NCBI GenBank assembly: GCA_023440825.1
Contig: JAEXRL010000001.1
Coordinates: 62,001-126,000 of the forward strand
Source of the DNA: Pseudomonadota bacterium
Lineage (GTDB): Bacteria; Pseudomonadota; Gammaproteobacteria; Burkholderiales; Burkholderiaceae_B
Direction of reading: 5' to 3'
DNA length: 64,000 nt
Shown in pieces: positions 1 through 8,969 of the stretch (within the stretch, counting starts at the first letter, position 1; every line of letters begins with the position of its first letter). A model generated the notes under the pieces. The model saw only the letters and a program-made list of their open reading frames with translations. It was not told the origin of the DNA and ran no database searches. The position numbers were made by a program, and so were the translations under genes.

Positions 1-1
1 G

Positions 2-667
2 TTGCCCCCGGCTTTGCTGTTTGGTTTGTCTGCCGGTTATTTTCGGGGCTGGGTGGATGATCTCATTCAGTACATTTACACCACCCTGACATCCATACCA
101 GGCGTGCTGTTGATTGCGGCCTGCGTCCTGATGATGCAAGTGTACATTGATACCCATCCTGAGCTATTTTCTACGGTGGCTGCACGTGCCGATTTACGTC
201 TGTTTCTCTTGTGTTTAATCCTGGGCTTAACAGGCTGGTCGGGCCTGTGCCGTTTATTGCGTGCCGAGGCCATGAAGCTGCGTGAGCTGGATTATGTTCA
301 GGCAGCCAAGGCGTTTGGCGTGGGGCATCTGCGCATTATGTTCCGACACCTTTTGCCCAATGTGATGCATATCGTATTGATTACCATCGTTTTAGAGTTT
401 TCTGGCTTGGTGCTGTACGAGGCCGTGCTGTCCTACCTGGGTATAGGCGTTGATCCAAGTATGCCGTCGTTTGGCCGTATGATTGACGCCTCTAGAACCG
501 AGCTGGCCCGCGACCCTATGATCTGGTGGGGCTTAACTGGCGCTTTTCTTACTATGCTTGCTCTGGTGCTATCGGCAAATATTTTTGCTGATGCCGTACA
601 AACTGCCTTTGATCCACGCACACGTAAGCTTGCCCTGCCACGCTTGCGGGCAAGGAGTCAGGCATGA
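2..667 (+). CDS. ABC transporter permease, peptide/DppC type (5' partial)
   Basis: C-terminal 221 residues of an inner-membrane permease; the frame is open from the window edge, so the first codon here is internal. Several hydrophobic segments are visible, and the cytoplasmic EAA-type loop that docks the ATPase is recognisable around residues 95-120 (AAKAFGVGHLRIMFRHLLPN). The C-terminus ends in a DPR motif, as in DppC/YejE-type permeases. Full-length relatives have about 290-340 residues, so roughly 70-120 are missing. The stop overlaps the next gene's start (ATGA), which shows translational coupling with the ATPase. Substrate is unknown: di/oligopeptides, microcin C-like peptides or nickel are all possible for this family. 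Confidence 0.88.
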   Translation: MPPALLFGLSAGYFRGWVDDLIQYIYTTLTSIPGVLLIAACVLMMQVYIDTHPELFSTVAARADLRLFLLCLILGLTGWSGLCRLLRAEAMKLRELDYVQAAKAFGVGHLRIMFRHLLPNVMHIVLITIVLEFSGLVLYEAVLSYLGIGVDPSMPSFGRMIDASRTELARDPMIWWGLTGAFLTMLALVLSANIFADAVQTAFDPRTRKLALPRLRARSQA

Positions 668-2322
668 GTGCTGACGTGAATTTGCTGGACGTGCGTGATT
701 TGCAAGTCAGCGTGCAGTCTGAGGATGGCGTGCATTGGGCTGTTAAGCACTTGTCGTTGGCAATTGCCCGTGCTCAGACCTTTGCTTTGGTGGGTGAGTC
801 TGGCTGTGGCAAGAGCATGACGGCTATGGCCTTGATGCGTTTGCTGCCCGACGTGGCCGCCATAGAAAATGGAACGGTCACTCTGGATGGGCAGGATTTG
901 CCGCGCTTAAGTGAGCAGGCGATGCAAGGTGTGCGAGGGGCGAAAATCAGTATGATTTTTCAGGAACCCGCCACTAGCCTGAACCCTGTCATGAGCATTG
1001 GCCAACAGGTCTGCGAAGTAATTGCACGCCACGTGGGGGGCACTAAAGAGGCACAAAAGCAAAAAGCCATTGCGTGGCTGGAACGCGTAGGTATTGCCCA
1101 AGCGGAACAGCGTTATGGTGATTTTCCCTTCCAGTTCTCGGGTGGGCAAAAGCAACGTATTATGATTGCTCTGGCTTTAGCTGCCGAGCCCCAGCTTTTG
1201 GTGGCGGATGAACCCACCACTGCACTGGATGTAACGGTGCAGGCACAAATTTTGCAGTTATTGGCCGACATACAGCAGGAAATGGGTCTGGGTATATTGT
1301 TAATTACGCATGATCTGGCGGTGGTGCGTGAACATGCGCACTTTGTGGCCTTAATGCGGCATGGCGAAATTGTTGAAACGGGGCCTGTGGAACGCTTCTT
1401 TAGTGCTTCGACTCACCCTTATGCCCAAGAGTTGTTAAATGCCATTCCTAGCTTTGAACGCCGTGGGCGTAGCTTGCAGCATGGTCTGGCATGGCCGACC
1501 AAAGCCCTTGCCGCTGCGGAGCCTGTGCTGACTATACAAAATTTGCAGGTTAGTTATAAGCAGCGTGGCGGTATATTCAAGCCTGCTGAATTAATTCCTG
1601 TGGTACGCGACTTCTCGCTCGCTTTGCATGCGGGGGAAACCGTAGCCTTATTGGGGGCTTCAGGGTGTGGCAAGAGCACCGTAGCGCGTAGTTTGATGCG
1701 CTTGCTTGATAAGCAGGCTAGTGTGTCGGGACAGGTGCAGTTTCAGGGACAAGATTTACTGGGAGCACGAGGTCGACAGTTGCGCCACTTGCGTGCGGGT
1801 TTGCAAATCGTTTTTCAAGATCCCTACGCCTCCTTAGATCCTCGTATGATGGTGGGCGATATCCTGGACGAGGGAATGGCGGCCTTACGCCAAGGAGAGG
1901 GACGCGCCACGCGGCAGGCACAGGCTCAACGCTTGATTGAGCAAGTGGGTTTATCGAAAAATGCTCTGATGCGCTATCCGCATGAGTTCTCCGGTGGGCA
2001 GCGACAGCGGATCGCTATTGCCCGAGCTTTGGCGGTACAGCCGCAGGTGCTAATTTGTGATGAGCCAACCTCGGCGCTGGATGTGTCCGTACAGGCACAA
2101 ATTTTGGATCTGCTGCAACAGTTGCAGGCCGATTTAGGTTTGGCTTACTTACTGATTACCCATAACTTTGGCGTGGTCGAGTATATGGCAGATCGCGTGG
2201 CCATTATGGATATGGGTAAAATTGTAGAGCACGGACCGGCAGAGCAGGTGCTGTTTCAGCCGCAAGCTGAGCAGACTCGTCAGTTACTGGCCGCTGTTCC
2301 GCGAGTGACTGCAGTGCGATGA
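664..2322 (+). CDS. Fused double ATPase of a peptide-type ABC importer
   Basis: 552-residue protein with two complete ABC ATPase domains in tandem, the arrangement of YejF-like proteins, where one polypeptide replaces the DppD/DppF pair. Domain 1 has Walker A GESGCGKSM (about residue 44), signature FSGGQKQR (about 158) and Walker B LLVADEPTT. Domain 2 has Walker A GASGCGKST (about 333), signature FSGGQRQR (about 443) and Walker B VLICDEPTS. Each ends with the oligopeptide-family C-terminal region that follows the H-loop (ITHDLAVV, ITHNFGVV). It energises import through the upstream permease, with which it overlaps by 4 nt. The substrate cannot be read from the ATPase. Confidence 0.92.
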   Translation: MSADVNLLDVRDLQVSVQSEDGVHWAVKHLSLAIARAQTFALVGESGCGKSMTAMALMRLLPDVAAIENGTVTLDGQDLPRLSEQAMQGVRGAKISMIFQEPATSLNPVMSIGQQVCEVIARHVGGTKEAQKQKAIAWLERVGIAQAEQRYGDFPFQFSGGQKQRIMIALALAAEPQLLVADEPTTALDVTVQAQILQLLADIQQEMGLGILLITHDLAVVREHAHFVALMRHGEIVETGPVERFFSASTHPYAQELLNAIPSFERRGRSLQHGLAWPTKALAAAEPVLTIQNLQVSYKQRGGIFKPAELIPVVRDFSLALHAGETVALLGASGCGKSTVARSLMRLLDKQASVSGQVQFQGQDLLGARGRQLRHLRAGLQIVFQDPYASLDPRMMVGDILDEGMAALRQGEGRATRQAQAQRLIEQVGLSKNALMRYPHEFSGGQRQRIAIARALAVQPQVLICDEPTSALDVSVQAQILDLLQQLQADLGLAYLLITHNFGVVEYMADRVAIMDMGKIVEHGPAEQVLFQPQAEQTRQLLAAVPRVTAVR

Positions 2323-2383
2323 GTCGTTTCAATGATACGAATAAACACTACAATGTTTATATTATTTGTTAGGTAATAGAACT

Positions 2384-2827
2384 GTGAAAGTTTTTGATTT
2401 GCAGTGTCACCATGGGCATGTTTTCGAGGGCTGGTTCGGCTCCAGAGAAAACTTTGATCAGCAGGTAGAGCAAGGCTTGCTGCAATGTCCTGTGTGTCAC
2501 AGTAGTGATGTGCAGCGTAAGCTTTCTGCATCGCGTATTAATACGGGTGCAGCGAAGCCTGCGCCCGTACAGGCCTCAACTGCCGCTCCTGCAGCAGGCA
2601 CCAAGCAGGTGCAGAGCCAGCTTTTACAGCAGTTGCGTGCCATGGTGCGTGAGTCCGAGGATGTGGGTGTGCGTTTTGCTGACGAGGCCAGACGTATGCA
2701 CGAAGGGGAGTCGCAAACTCGTGCCATACGTGGGCAAGCTACCCAGCAAGAGTGTGTGGAGCTGTTGGAAGACGGCATAGACATTATGCCTATCCCAGAT
2801 TTTCTGGATGATGACCGCTTGCAATAG
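2384..2827 (+). CDS. DUF1178 family protein
   Basis: 147-residue protein of the DUF1178 family, common in alpha- and betaproteobacteria and of unknown function. I place the start at GTG 2384, giving the family's usual beginning MKVFDLQC; an AGG lies 10 nt upstream, and the longer TTG-started frame (from 2366) has no family support. Cys-His pairs near the N-terminus (CHHGHVFEGWFGS) and CPVCHSSDVQRKL at about residues 33-45 suggest a small zinc ribbon. The middle is Ala/Gln-rich and the C-terminus acidic. It lies 61 nt after the ABC ATPase and converges on efp across a shared terminator. Confidence 0.85.
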   Translation: MKVFDLQCHHGHVFEGWFGSRENFDQQVEQGLLQCPVCHSSDVQRKLSASRINTGAAKPAPVQASTAAPAAGTKQVQSQLLQQLRAMVRESEDVGVRFADEARRMHEGESQTRAIRGQATQQECVELLEDGIDIMPIPDFLDDDRLQ

Positions 2828-2856
2828 TCGCGGCAGGGTAAGCCGTATTGTTAAGA

Positions 2857-2881
2857 CTAAGGCCGCTTGATGCGGCCTTAG
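2857..2881. terminator. Bidirectional terminator between the DUF1178 gene and efp
   Basis: Perfect 10-bp stem CTAAGGCCGC / GCGGCCTTAG with a 5-nt loop, placed between two convergent genes. There is no long T-run on either side, so efficiency is uncertain. Confidence 0.65.
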
Positions 2882-2900
2882 TATTTGTTGCGTAGCCGTT

Positions 2901-3458
2901 TTAGTTGACGCGGCTGCGGTACTCATTGGTGCGGGTATCGATTTCGATTTTGTCACCGATTTCGCAGAACATGGGTACACTGATTTCCATGTCTGTGGAC
3001 AGTCTGGCTGGTTTTAGCACTTTGCCCGAGGTATCGCCGCGTACTGCTGGTTCGGTGTAGACGATCTCACGTACAACGATGGTGGGCAGCTCGACTGAAA
3101 TGGCGCGACCGTCGTAGAACACGACTTCGGCTTCCATGTTTTCTTCCAGATAATTGAGGGCATCGCCCATGCTCTCCGCTTCAATTTCATACTGGTTGTA
3201 TTCTTGATCCATGAATACATACATGGGATCAGCAAAGTACGAGTATGTACATTCGCGCTTATCCAGCATGACGATTTCGAATTTTTCGTCGGCTTTGTGT
3301 ACAGCTTCACTGGGCGAGCCAGTGAGGAGGTTTTTGAATTTTAGTTTTACAACAGCAGCATTACGCCCTGATTTGTTGTATTCAGTTTTCTGTACAACTA
3401 AAGGGTTGCCGTTCAACATGACTACGTTGCCAACGCGCAATTCTTGTGCGGTCTTCAT
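2901..3458 (-). CDS. efp: Translation elongation factor P
   Basis: 185-residue EF-P, which binds between the P and E sites of the ribosome and relieves stalling at polyproline stretches. KOW-like domain I (residues 1-65) is followed by two OB-fold domains; the C-terminus ends in the typical IDTRTNEYRSRVN. The modified loop reads YNKSGRNAA with Arg at position 32, so this is the arginine type that is rhamnosylated by EarP, not the lysine type modified by EpmA/B. The earP gene lies immediately upstream on the same strand (63 nt), so enzyme and substrate are probably co-transcribed. A GGAGTT-like ribosome binding site precedes ATG. Confidence 0.97.
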   Translation of the reverse strand: MKTAQELRVGNVVMLNGNPLVVQKTEYNKSGRNAAVVKLKFKNLLTGSPSEAVHKADEKFEIVMLDKRECTYSYFADPMYVFMDQEYNQYEIEAESMGDALNYLEENMEAEVVFYDGRAISVELPTIVVREIVYTEPAVRGDTSGKVLKPARLSTDMEISVPMFCEIGDKIEIDTRTNEYRSRVN

Positions 3459-3521
3459 GAAAAAGAACTCCGTATAGGGGCTCCGCGCATATCGAGGAGC
3501 ATTTAGCGTAAACCGGTTATT

Positions 3522-4622
3522 TTACCGCGTTCGGGCGCTATGAGTATAAAAAGAGAGTATAGCTTGGCTTAATTCAGGGCCATTTCTAAGTCTTTGGCTA
3601 AAATCTGTGGCTTCTGACTGCCATTGTGGCCATTTTTGGGGCGACAACAGTGTTTTAAATGCCTCATAACTGGCCTGCTGCTCACCTTGGGACCAGGCAA
3701 AGTGCAGTTGCTGTAATTCTTTGCTATAGCCGCTATGTTGCAGCCAGGCGTGCAGCTTTTGTAGGTGCCAGTCTTCTTGTTGGGCATAGGGCTGCCAAAG
3801 CATGGGCTGTCCGGCCCAGAGTGCACGGACCAGAGAGTCTTCACCACGAACGATATTAAGGTCGCTGCACCACAAAACGCGGTCAAAGTCTTCTTGGCTG
3901 ATAGCGGGCAGGATATGGGTGGCCAAAGCGTTGTTATGCGGCCAACTGATGTGCTGAGCCACACTGGCGGGTACTAATAGCAGCGCGTCTTCGTCAGCCA
4001 GAGCTTGTAGCAGGGCAGGTACCGGCGCATTGGGGTAGCAAAACAGAAAGACGGTACGACGCTCATGCAAGGACTTCAGTAGCTCAGGGGGCACCCCTAG
4101 GGTTTGAAAAAAAGCCGCTTTAGCTGCAGGACTGGATTGCAAGGCGTCGCGAGCGGTGAACAAATCGGGTTCACGTAACAGTCCCCCGGTCTCAGCGGTA
4201 AAGCCAGGAAAGAAAAAGTACTTAATTTGTCCGCCAGGCTGAGGGGAAGGGCCCAGATGAAAACTAGGTACCCAATCTTCTGCGGACAGGTATTCCAGAT
4301 TTAACCAGACTACTTTTTTTTCGTTGGCCTTTTGCTTGACCACGTCGGGCAGTTCACAGGCAAAGGCTTCAATAAGTAAGCCCAGCGGATCAGTAAAGCT
4401 GCTGTGGGCGGTCCAGTGCCTGACCTCCACCTCTTGGCTGATTTGGATGTCCAGATTATCTTGAATCTGTGGGTTAATGTATGAAAAGCTGCGTAAATCG
4501 TCTACCCAAAGACGTACTGTAGGGAGTTGACGCTTGAGCTGTTGAGCAAGGCGCCAACAGACGCCTATGTCGCCGTAGTTGTCGATAACCCGACAGTAGA
4601 TATCAGCACCTTGTTGGTTCAT
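3522..4622 (-). CDS. earP: EF-P arginine rhamnosyltransferase EarP
   Basis: 366 residues, the usual length for EarP (formerly DUF2331), which transfers rhamnose from dTDP-rhamnose to Arg32 of EF-P. The N-terminal motif CRVIDNYGDIGVCWRLA carries Asp14 and Asp18, the conserved acidic residues of the catalytic pocket. The C-terminal nucleotide-sugar-binding stretch RGEDSLVRALWAGQPMLWQ is present. The gene directly precedes efp, whose Arg32 matches. It starts 3 nt after the DUF2863 gene ends, so the three genes probably share a transcript. Confidence 0.95.
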   Translation of the reverse strand: MNQQGADIYCRVIDNYGDIGVCWRLAQQLKRQLPTVRLWVDDLRSFSYINPQIQDNLDIQISQEVEVRHWTAHSSFTDPLGLLIEAFACELPDVVKQKANEKKVVWLNLEYLSAEDWVPSFHLGPSPQPGGQIKYFFFPGFTAETGGLLREPDLFTARDALQSSPAAKAAFFQTLGVPPELLKSLHERRTVFLFCYPNAPVPALLQALADEDALLLVPASVAQHISWPHNNALATHILPAISQEDFDRVLWCSDLNIVRGEDSLVRALWAGQPMLWQPYAQQEDWHLQKLHAWLQHSGYSKELQQLHFAWSQGEQQASYEAFKTLLSPQKWPQWQSEATDFSQRLRNGPELSQAILSFYTHSARTR

Positions 4623-4625
4623 GGC

Positions 4626-5837
4626 TTAGTGCAGCTGTACTGGGTCCAGGTTGATCTCATCCGGGAGTTCAGGGTGTTTTAGCTCACCTTGTGAATCAGG
4701 AAAGAAAGGCGCCTGACAGTCGTCACAGTGCTCGGGGTTATACATGCCAGGCAGGCGTTGGATCTGCTCTACGCCTAGGCTTTTGAGCAGGGCGGCAATG
4801 GTGTCGGGGACATCAATGTGTTCTGTGTGCAGTTTGCTGGTATCCGATTCCTCTTGGCTGAGCACAGGCCAGATACAACCGTAAATAACGTCGTTAGCCC
4901 CTTTTATGCTAAAGCCGATACGGTACTCCTCGATGTGCTCTTGCCCGCAGGCCGCAATACTGACGATGAGCTCGCGCGGCTGAATATTAGCTGCTGTTTG
5001 CAGCCAGTTAATACCCGCTTGTACTGTTAAGGGACGTATTTCTCGATCGGCTTCGCGAATATTGTGATAGTAGCCATTAGGCGTCAAGAACTGAGCCTGG
5101 CAGCCGGTTAGCATGGTTGCCAATTCGCGCTGGCACAGTTCGTGCCAGGCCTTCTGGCTGCGTTCGGCGGCCAGTGGTGGGCTGTCGCTAGCTTGCTGCC
5201 AGTTAAATAAGGGTGCACCTTGGGGGACAAGGATGACCCCTACTAGAAATCTGGCGTCAGCCAGCAGATTACCGTTGTCGGTAGCACCATGTGAAATCAG
5301 CGAGTCGTTGTTGGCTGTGAGTATTTGTTGCGTTAGTTTCTGTGTCCATTCTCGTACCTGCCTGAAGGTTTCAGGCATGGTGTCGTAATTGACCAGCTCG
5401 GGAAGTAAAGCCACTTGCGCTTGCTGGCTCAAGACTGTGTCATGTAGACCTTGTTTCAAGGCCTGTAGTGTGGCGGCGGACAGCTCACCACCGGGCAGCT
5501 GATAACGTGTCCACAGTGTAATAGGCGCTGAAAACAGCAAGGCCTCGTAGTGTTGCCCAGCGTGCTCTAGCTGCAAGCTTTCGGCCATGGACTCAGTATG
5601 CTCGAGCACAATTTCGTAGTGTTGTAGCAGTTCATGCTGCAAGAGCAAATCCAGTGTTTGTTCGATGCTGTGATTTTTTTTACTGTTTAGCAGCTTGTTA
5701 ATATGGTTACACAGTAGCGTATGCCAATATTTTTCCTCTGTTAATGAGCCTGAGCGCATGAGGGCGTCTGCGTAATGAATCAGACGCTGTACGTCTTTAG
5801 GAGACTGAGTGAACAGTTGTAAGGTCATAAAGGGCAT
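4626..5837 (-). CDS. DUF2863 family protein
   Basis: 403-residue cytoplasmic protein without signal peptide or membrane segments, matching in layout the DUF2863 family of Burkholderiales, whose function is unknown. Its C-terminal part contains a CxxC pair (EHCDDCQAPFFPD, near residue 374) that could bind metal, followed by an acidic and proline-rich tail. It is the first gene of a likely earP-efp transcript. Two ATG codons, at 5837 and 5828, are possible starts and neither has a strong ribosome binding site; I give the longer. The link with EF-P modification is only one of position. Confidence 0.72.
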   Translation of the reverse strand: MPFMTLQLFTQSPKDVQRLIHYADALMRSGSLTEEKYWHTLLCNHINKLLNSKKNHSIEQTLDLLLQHELLQHYEIVLEHTESMAESLQLEHAGQHYEALLFSAPITLWTRYQLPGGELSAATLQALKQGLHDTVLSQQAQVALLPELVNYDTMPETFRQVREWTQKLTQQILTANNDSLISHGATDNGNLLADARFLVGVILVPQGAPLFNWQQASDSPPLAAERSQKAWHELCQRELATMLTGCQAQFLTPNGYYHNIREADREIRPLTVQAGINWLQTAANIQPRELIVSIAACGQEHIEEYRIGFSIKGANDVIYGCIWPVLSQEESDTSKLHTEHIDVPDTIAALLKSLGVEQIQRLPGMYNPEHCDDCQAPFFPDSQGELKHPELPDEINLDPVQLH

Positions 5838-5910
5838 GGCGACATTTCTTGAATAACTATGAGCCTAGTTTAACTCGCTGCGCAGTTAAATATCGTGTTG
5901 CAGACAGACA

Positions 5911-5943
5911 AAAAAATACCCCCGCCAGTTTAACGGCGGGGGT
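5911..5943 (-). terminator. Rho-independent terminator of acnB
   Basis: On the minus strand, a GC-rich 9-bp stem (ACCCCCGCC / GGCGGGGGT) with an 8-nt loop is followed by seven T residues (5911-5917 complement). It lies 20 nt downstream of the acnB stop. Confidence 0.92.
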
Positions 5944-5962
5944 GTCTCAGACTAGCTGGACT

Positions 5963-8548
5963 TTACAGACCTACGGAGTCCGCAATTTCCTTGAACTCTT
6001 CGATTTGATCGAAGTTCATGTAGCGATAGATGTTGTCGCTATCGCTTTGCAAAATACCCATATCGGCCAAGTACTCTTCGCGTGTGGGGATACGACCCAG
6101 GCGTGAGCAAATAGCCGCTAACTCGGCAGAGCCCAAGAACACATTGGTGTTTTTGCCCAGACGGTTAGGGAAGTTACGGGTACTGGTTGACATAACGGTA
6201 GCCCCTTCGCGCACTTGTGCTTGGTTACCCATGCACAGCGAGCAGCCTGGCATTTCCATACGTGCACCGGCTACGCCTAGTACGCCGTAGTGGCCTTCTT
6301 CTGTCAGTTGCTGTTGGTCCATTTTGGTAGGAGGAGCTACCCACAGACGAGTTGGTATGTCGCGTTTGCCTTCCAGCAGTTTTGAGGCTGCGCGGAAGTG
6401 ACCGATATTGGTCATGCAGCTACCGATAAAGACTTCGTCGATTTTGGTGCCTGATACATCAGACAGTGTTTTCACGTCGTCTGGATCGTTCGGGCAAGCT
6501 ACGATAGGCTCGTGAATCTCGGCCAAGTCAATATCGATGACCGCCGCGTATTCTGCGTCGGCGTCAGGCTCTAGCAGTTGGGGGTTAGCCAGCCACTCTT
6601 CCATGGCTTTGATACGACGGCCTATGGTGCGCTCGTCTTCGTAGCCGTTAGCAATCATCCACTTGAGCAGCGTGATATTGCTGTTCAGGTATTCAATGAT
6701 GGGCTCTTTGTCTAGGCGTACTGTACATGCCGCGGCGGAGCGTTCTGCGGAGGCGTCGGACAGTTCAAAAGCCTGCTCAATTTTCAGGTTAGGCAGACCT
6801 TCGATTTCCAGAATGCGACCAGAGAAAATATTGATTTTGCCTGCTTTTTCTACGGTTAGTAGACCTTGCTTGATCGCGTAGTAGGGGATGGCATTGACCA
6901 GGTCACGCAGTGTGACGCCTGGCTGCATTTCGCCCTTAAAGCGAACCAGTACGGACTCAGGCATATCCAGCGGCATCACGCCTGTGGCAGCAGCGAAAGC
7001 AACCAGTCCGGAACCGGCTGGGAAGCTAATGCCAATGGGGAAGCGTGTATGGGAGTCACCACCTGTACCGACTGTATCAGGCAGCAACATGCGGTTGAGC
7101 CAGGAGTGGATAATGCCATCGCCCGGACGCAGGGAAACACCGCCGCGTGTGCTAATGAAAGCGGGCAGTTCGTGGTGAGTCTTGACGTCTACAGGTTTGG
7201 GGTAGGCGGCAGTGTGGCAGAACGACTGCATGACCAGATCGGAAGAAAAGCCCAAGCAGGCCAAGTCTTTCAATTCGTCGCGCGTCATGGGGCCGGTGGT
7301 GTCTTGGCTACCTACAGTAGTCATGCGTGGCTCGCAGTAGGTGCCTGGGCGTACGCCTTGACCTTCTGGCAGACCACAAGCACGACCCACCATTTTTTGT
7401 GCCAGAGAAAAACCACGCTCACTGGCTGTGGGGTTTTGTGGCAGGCGGAACAGGTCGGTTGGAGGCAGACCCAGGGCTTCACGGGCACGCGTGGTTAAAC
7501 CACGGCCAATGATCAGGGGGATACGACCGCCGGCACGCACTTCGTCAAACAGCACATCGGACTTGAGCTCAAATTCGGAGATGACCACGCCATTTTTAAG
7601 GGCTTTGCCTTCATAAGGGCGTAGTTCGATTACATCGCCCATTTCCATTTGAGAAACATCCAGCTCGATGGGCAGTGCGCCTGCGTCTTCCATGGTGTTA
7701 TAGAAGATAGGTGCAATTTTTCCACCCAAGCACACACCACCAAAACGCTTATTAGGTACAAAAGGAATGTCTTGGCCGGTGTACCACAGTACCGAGTTAG
7801 TAGCGGATTTACGTGATGAGCCCGTTCCTACTACATCGCCAACATAGGCAATCAAATGGCCTTTCTCTTGAAGGGTCTGCAGATATTTAACAGGACCAAT
7901 TTTACCCGGCTCATCAGGCTCAATACCTGGGCGCGGGTTTTTCAGCATCGCCAGTGCGTGCAAAGGAATATCTGGACGGCTCCATGCATCGGGGGCTGGA
8001 GACAAGTCGTCGGTATTGGTTTCGCCGGTAACCTTAAATACGGTCAGGGTCAGGCTTTCGGGTACTTCAGGACGGCTAGTAAACCATTCGCCGTCTGCCC
8101 AGCTTTGGAGTACGGCTTGTGCGTACTGATTGCCGTTGTCGGCTTTTTCTTTGACGTCATGGAAGGCGTCAAACATCAACAAGGTTTTTTTCAGGGCATC
8201 TGCTGCGATAGGGGCCAGTTCGGCGTCGTCCAGCAGTTGAATCAGGGGCGAGATATTGTAGCCGCCCAGCATGGTGCCCAAGAGCTCGGTGGCGCGGGCG
8301 CGGCTGATTAATGCACAGGTTTCGCTGCCCAGAGCCAAGGCTGTTAAGTAAGAAGCCTTAACGTTTGCGGCTTCGTCTACGCCTGCTGGGACACGATGGA
8401 CCAGCAAGTCCAGCAAAAAGTCCTCTTCGCCAGCAGGTGGGTTTTTGATCAGTTCGATAAGATCGGCAGTTTGCTGCGCGGAAAGCGGCAGCGGAGGTAT
8501 GCCTTGCGCTGCACGTTCGGCAGCGTGTTCACGGTAAGTTTCCAGCAT
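5963..8548 (-). CDS. acnB: Bifunctional aconitate hydratase 2 / 2-methylisocitrate dehydratase AcnB
   Basis: 861 residues (E. coli AcnB has 865). It isomerises citrate and isocitrate in the TCA cycle; the E. coli enzyme also hydrates 2-methyl-cis-aconitate. The N-terminal HEAT-like and swivel domains precede the catalytic core, reversed relative to AcnA, as expected for AcnB. Iron-sulfur cluster cysteines are visible in GSCMTNIGHFRAA and PGCSLCMGNQA. The ATG at 8548 is preceded by AGG. It has its own promoter with a palindromic element upstream, shared with mdh. Lying downstream of prpBC on the same strand, it may also supply methylcitrate-cycle activity, since no prpD or acnD is present here. 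Confidence 0.97.
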   Translation of the reverse strand: MLETYREHAAERAAQGIPPLPLSAQQTADLIELIKNPPAGEEDFLLDLLVHRVPAGVDEAANVKASYLTALALGSETCALISRARATELLGTMLGGYNISPLIQLLDDAELAPIAADALKKTLLMFDAFHDVKEKADNGNQYAQAVLQSWADGEWFTSRPEVPESLTLTVFKVTGETNTDDLSPAPDAWSRPDIPLHALAMLKNPRPGIEPDEPGKIGPVKYLQTLQEKGHLIAYVGDVVGTGSSRKSATNSVLWYTGQDIPFVPNKRFGGVCLGGKIAPIFYNTMEDAGALPIELDVSQMEMGDVIELRPYEGKALKNGVVISEFELKSDVLFDEVRAGGRIPLIIGRGLTTRAREALGLPPTDLFRLPQNPTASERGFSLAQKMVGRACGLPEGQGVRPGTYCEPRMTTVGSQDTTGPMTRDELKDLACLGFSSDLVMQSFCHTAAYPKPVDVKTHHELPAFISTRGGVSLRPGDGIIHSWLNRMLLPDTVGTGGDSHTRFPIGISFPAGSGLVAFAAATGVMPLDMPESVLVRFKGEMQPGVTLRDLVNAIPYYAIKQGLLTVEKAGKINIFSGRILEIEGLPNLKIEQAFELSDASAERSAAACTVRLDKEPIIEYLNSNITLLKWMIANGYEDERTIGRRIKAMEEWLANPQLLEPDADAEYAAVIDIDLAEIHEPIVACPNDPDDVKTLSDVSGTKIDEVFIGSCMTNIGHFRAASKLLEGKRDIPTRLWVAPPTKMDQQQLTEEGHYGVLGVAGARMEMPGCSLCMGNQAQVREGATVMSTSTRNFPNRLGKNTNVFLGSAELAAICSRLGRIPTREEYLADMGILQSDSDNIYRYMNFDQIEEFKEIADSVGL

Positions 8549-8611
8549 GAGACTAGCCTATCGGGTGAGAGGTTAAATAGAAAACCATATATAGATATAG
8601 ATGCTGCCTCA

Positions 8612-8640
8612 ATTGTAGTTTGAAGCGTCTTATGAATCAA
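8612..8640 (-). promoter_or_regulatory. Candidate sigma-70 promoter of acnB
   Basis: Minus strand: TTGATT (8640-8635), 17-nt spacer, TACAAT (8617-8612). The start would be near 8605, giving a leader of about 55 nt. Confidence 0.6.
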
Positions 8641-8643
8641 TGG

Positions 8644-8662
8644 TCTTATATCTTATATAAGA
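8644..8662. promoter_or_regulatory. Palindromic operator-like element upstream of acnB
   Basis: The 19-mer TCTTATATCTTATATAAGA contains the perfect 12-bp palindrome TCTTATATAAGA (8651-8662) and an extra half site. It recurs exactly at 14944-14962 upstream of mdh. In both places the palindrome ends 10 bp before the -35 box. The neighbouring GntR/UTRA regulator (15103-15837) is the most plausible ligand; this is inference. Confidence 0.6.
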
Positions 8663-8674
8663 GTTGGTGAGGTC

Positions 8675-8950
8675 TTAAGGTAACAGTGCAGCAAACTCTG
8701 GGTGGCGCTGTATGTAGGCAGCGGCATAGCTACAGCGGGGCACGACCTGCCAGTGCTGTGATTGCGCAGTTTCCAAAGCTTTACGGGTGAGGGCGGCGGC
8801 AATGCCACGGCCTGCCAGGGCGGGGGGGACCAAGGTATGCGTAATGGTCATGGTATTGCCCTGTAGCTCGTAATCGATAATGCTGCGTAAGCCTGCTTCC
8901 AGATAAAAAAACTGTTGTTTGTCTGCGTCGTGTTCGATGACTAGGTTCAT
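8675..8950 (-). CDS. Small GNAT-fold N-acetyltransferase (YjdJ type)
   Basis: 91-residue single-domain acetyltransferase-like protein of the minimal YjdJ type. The acetyl-CoA-binding segment PPALAGRGIAAALTRKAL (about residues 42-59) carries the R/Q-x-x-G-x-G/A motif, and PRCSYAAAYIQRHPEFAALL at the end is the typical closing segment of this family. Substrates of these small enzymes are generally unknown. It follows the membrane-protein gene by 19 nt, so it is probably co-transcribed with prpBC, and it ends just before the acnB promoter region. Confidence 0.82.
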   Translation of the reverse strand: MNLVIEHDADKQQFFYLEAGLRSIIDYELQGNTMTITHTLVPPALAGRGIAAALTRKALETAQSQHWQVVPRCSYAAAYIQRHPEFAALLP

Positions 8951-8969
8951 AATGTTACTCGGTGAAGAG

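Noticed and set aside
7856..8311. 151-codon plus-strand frame opposite acnB, and similar long antisense frames over prpC, sucA, sdhA, maeB and lpdA
   Set aside because: They lie wholly inside well-supported genes on the other strand, show no family motifs and have composition expected of shadow frames.
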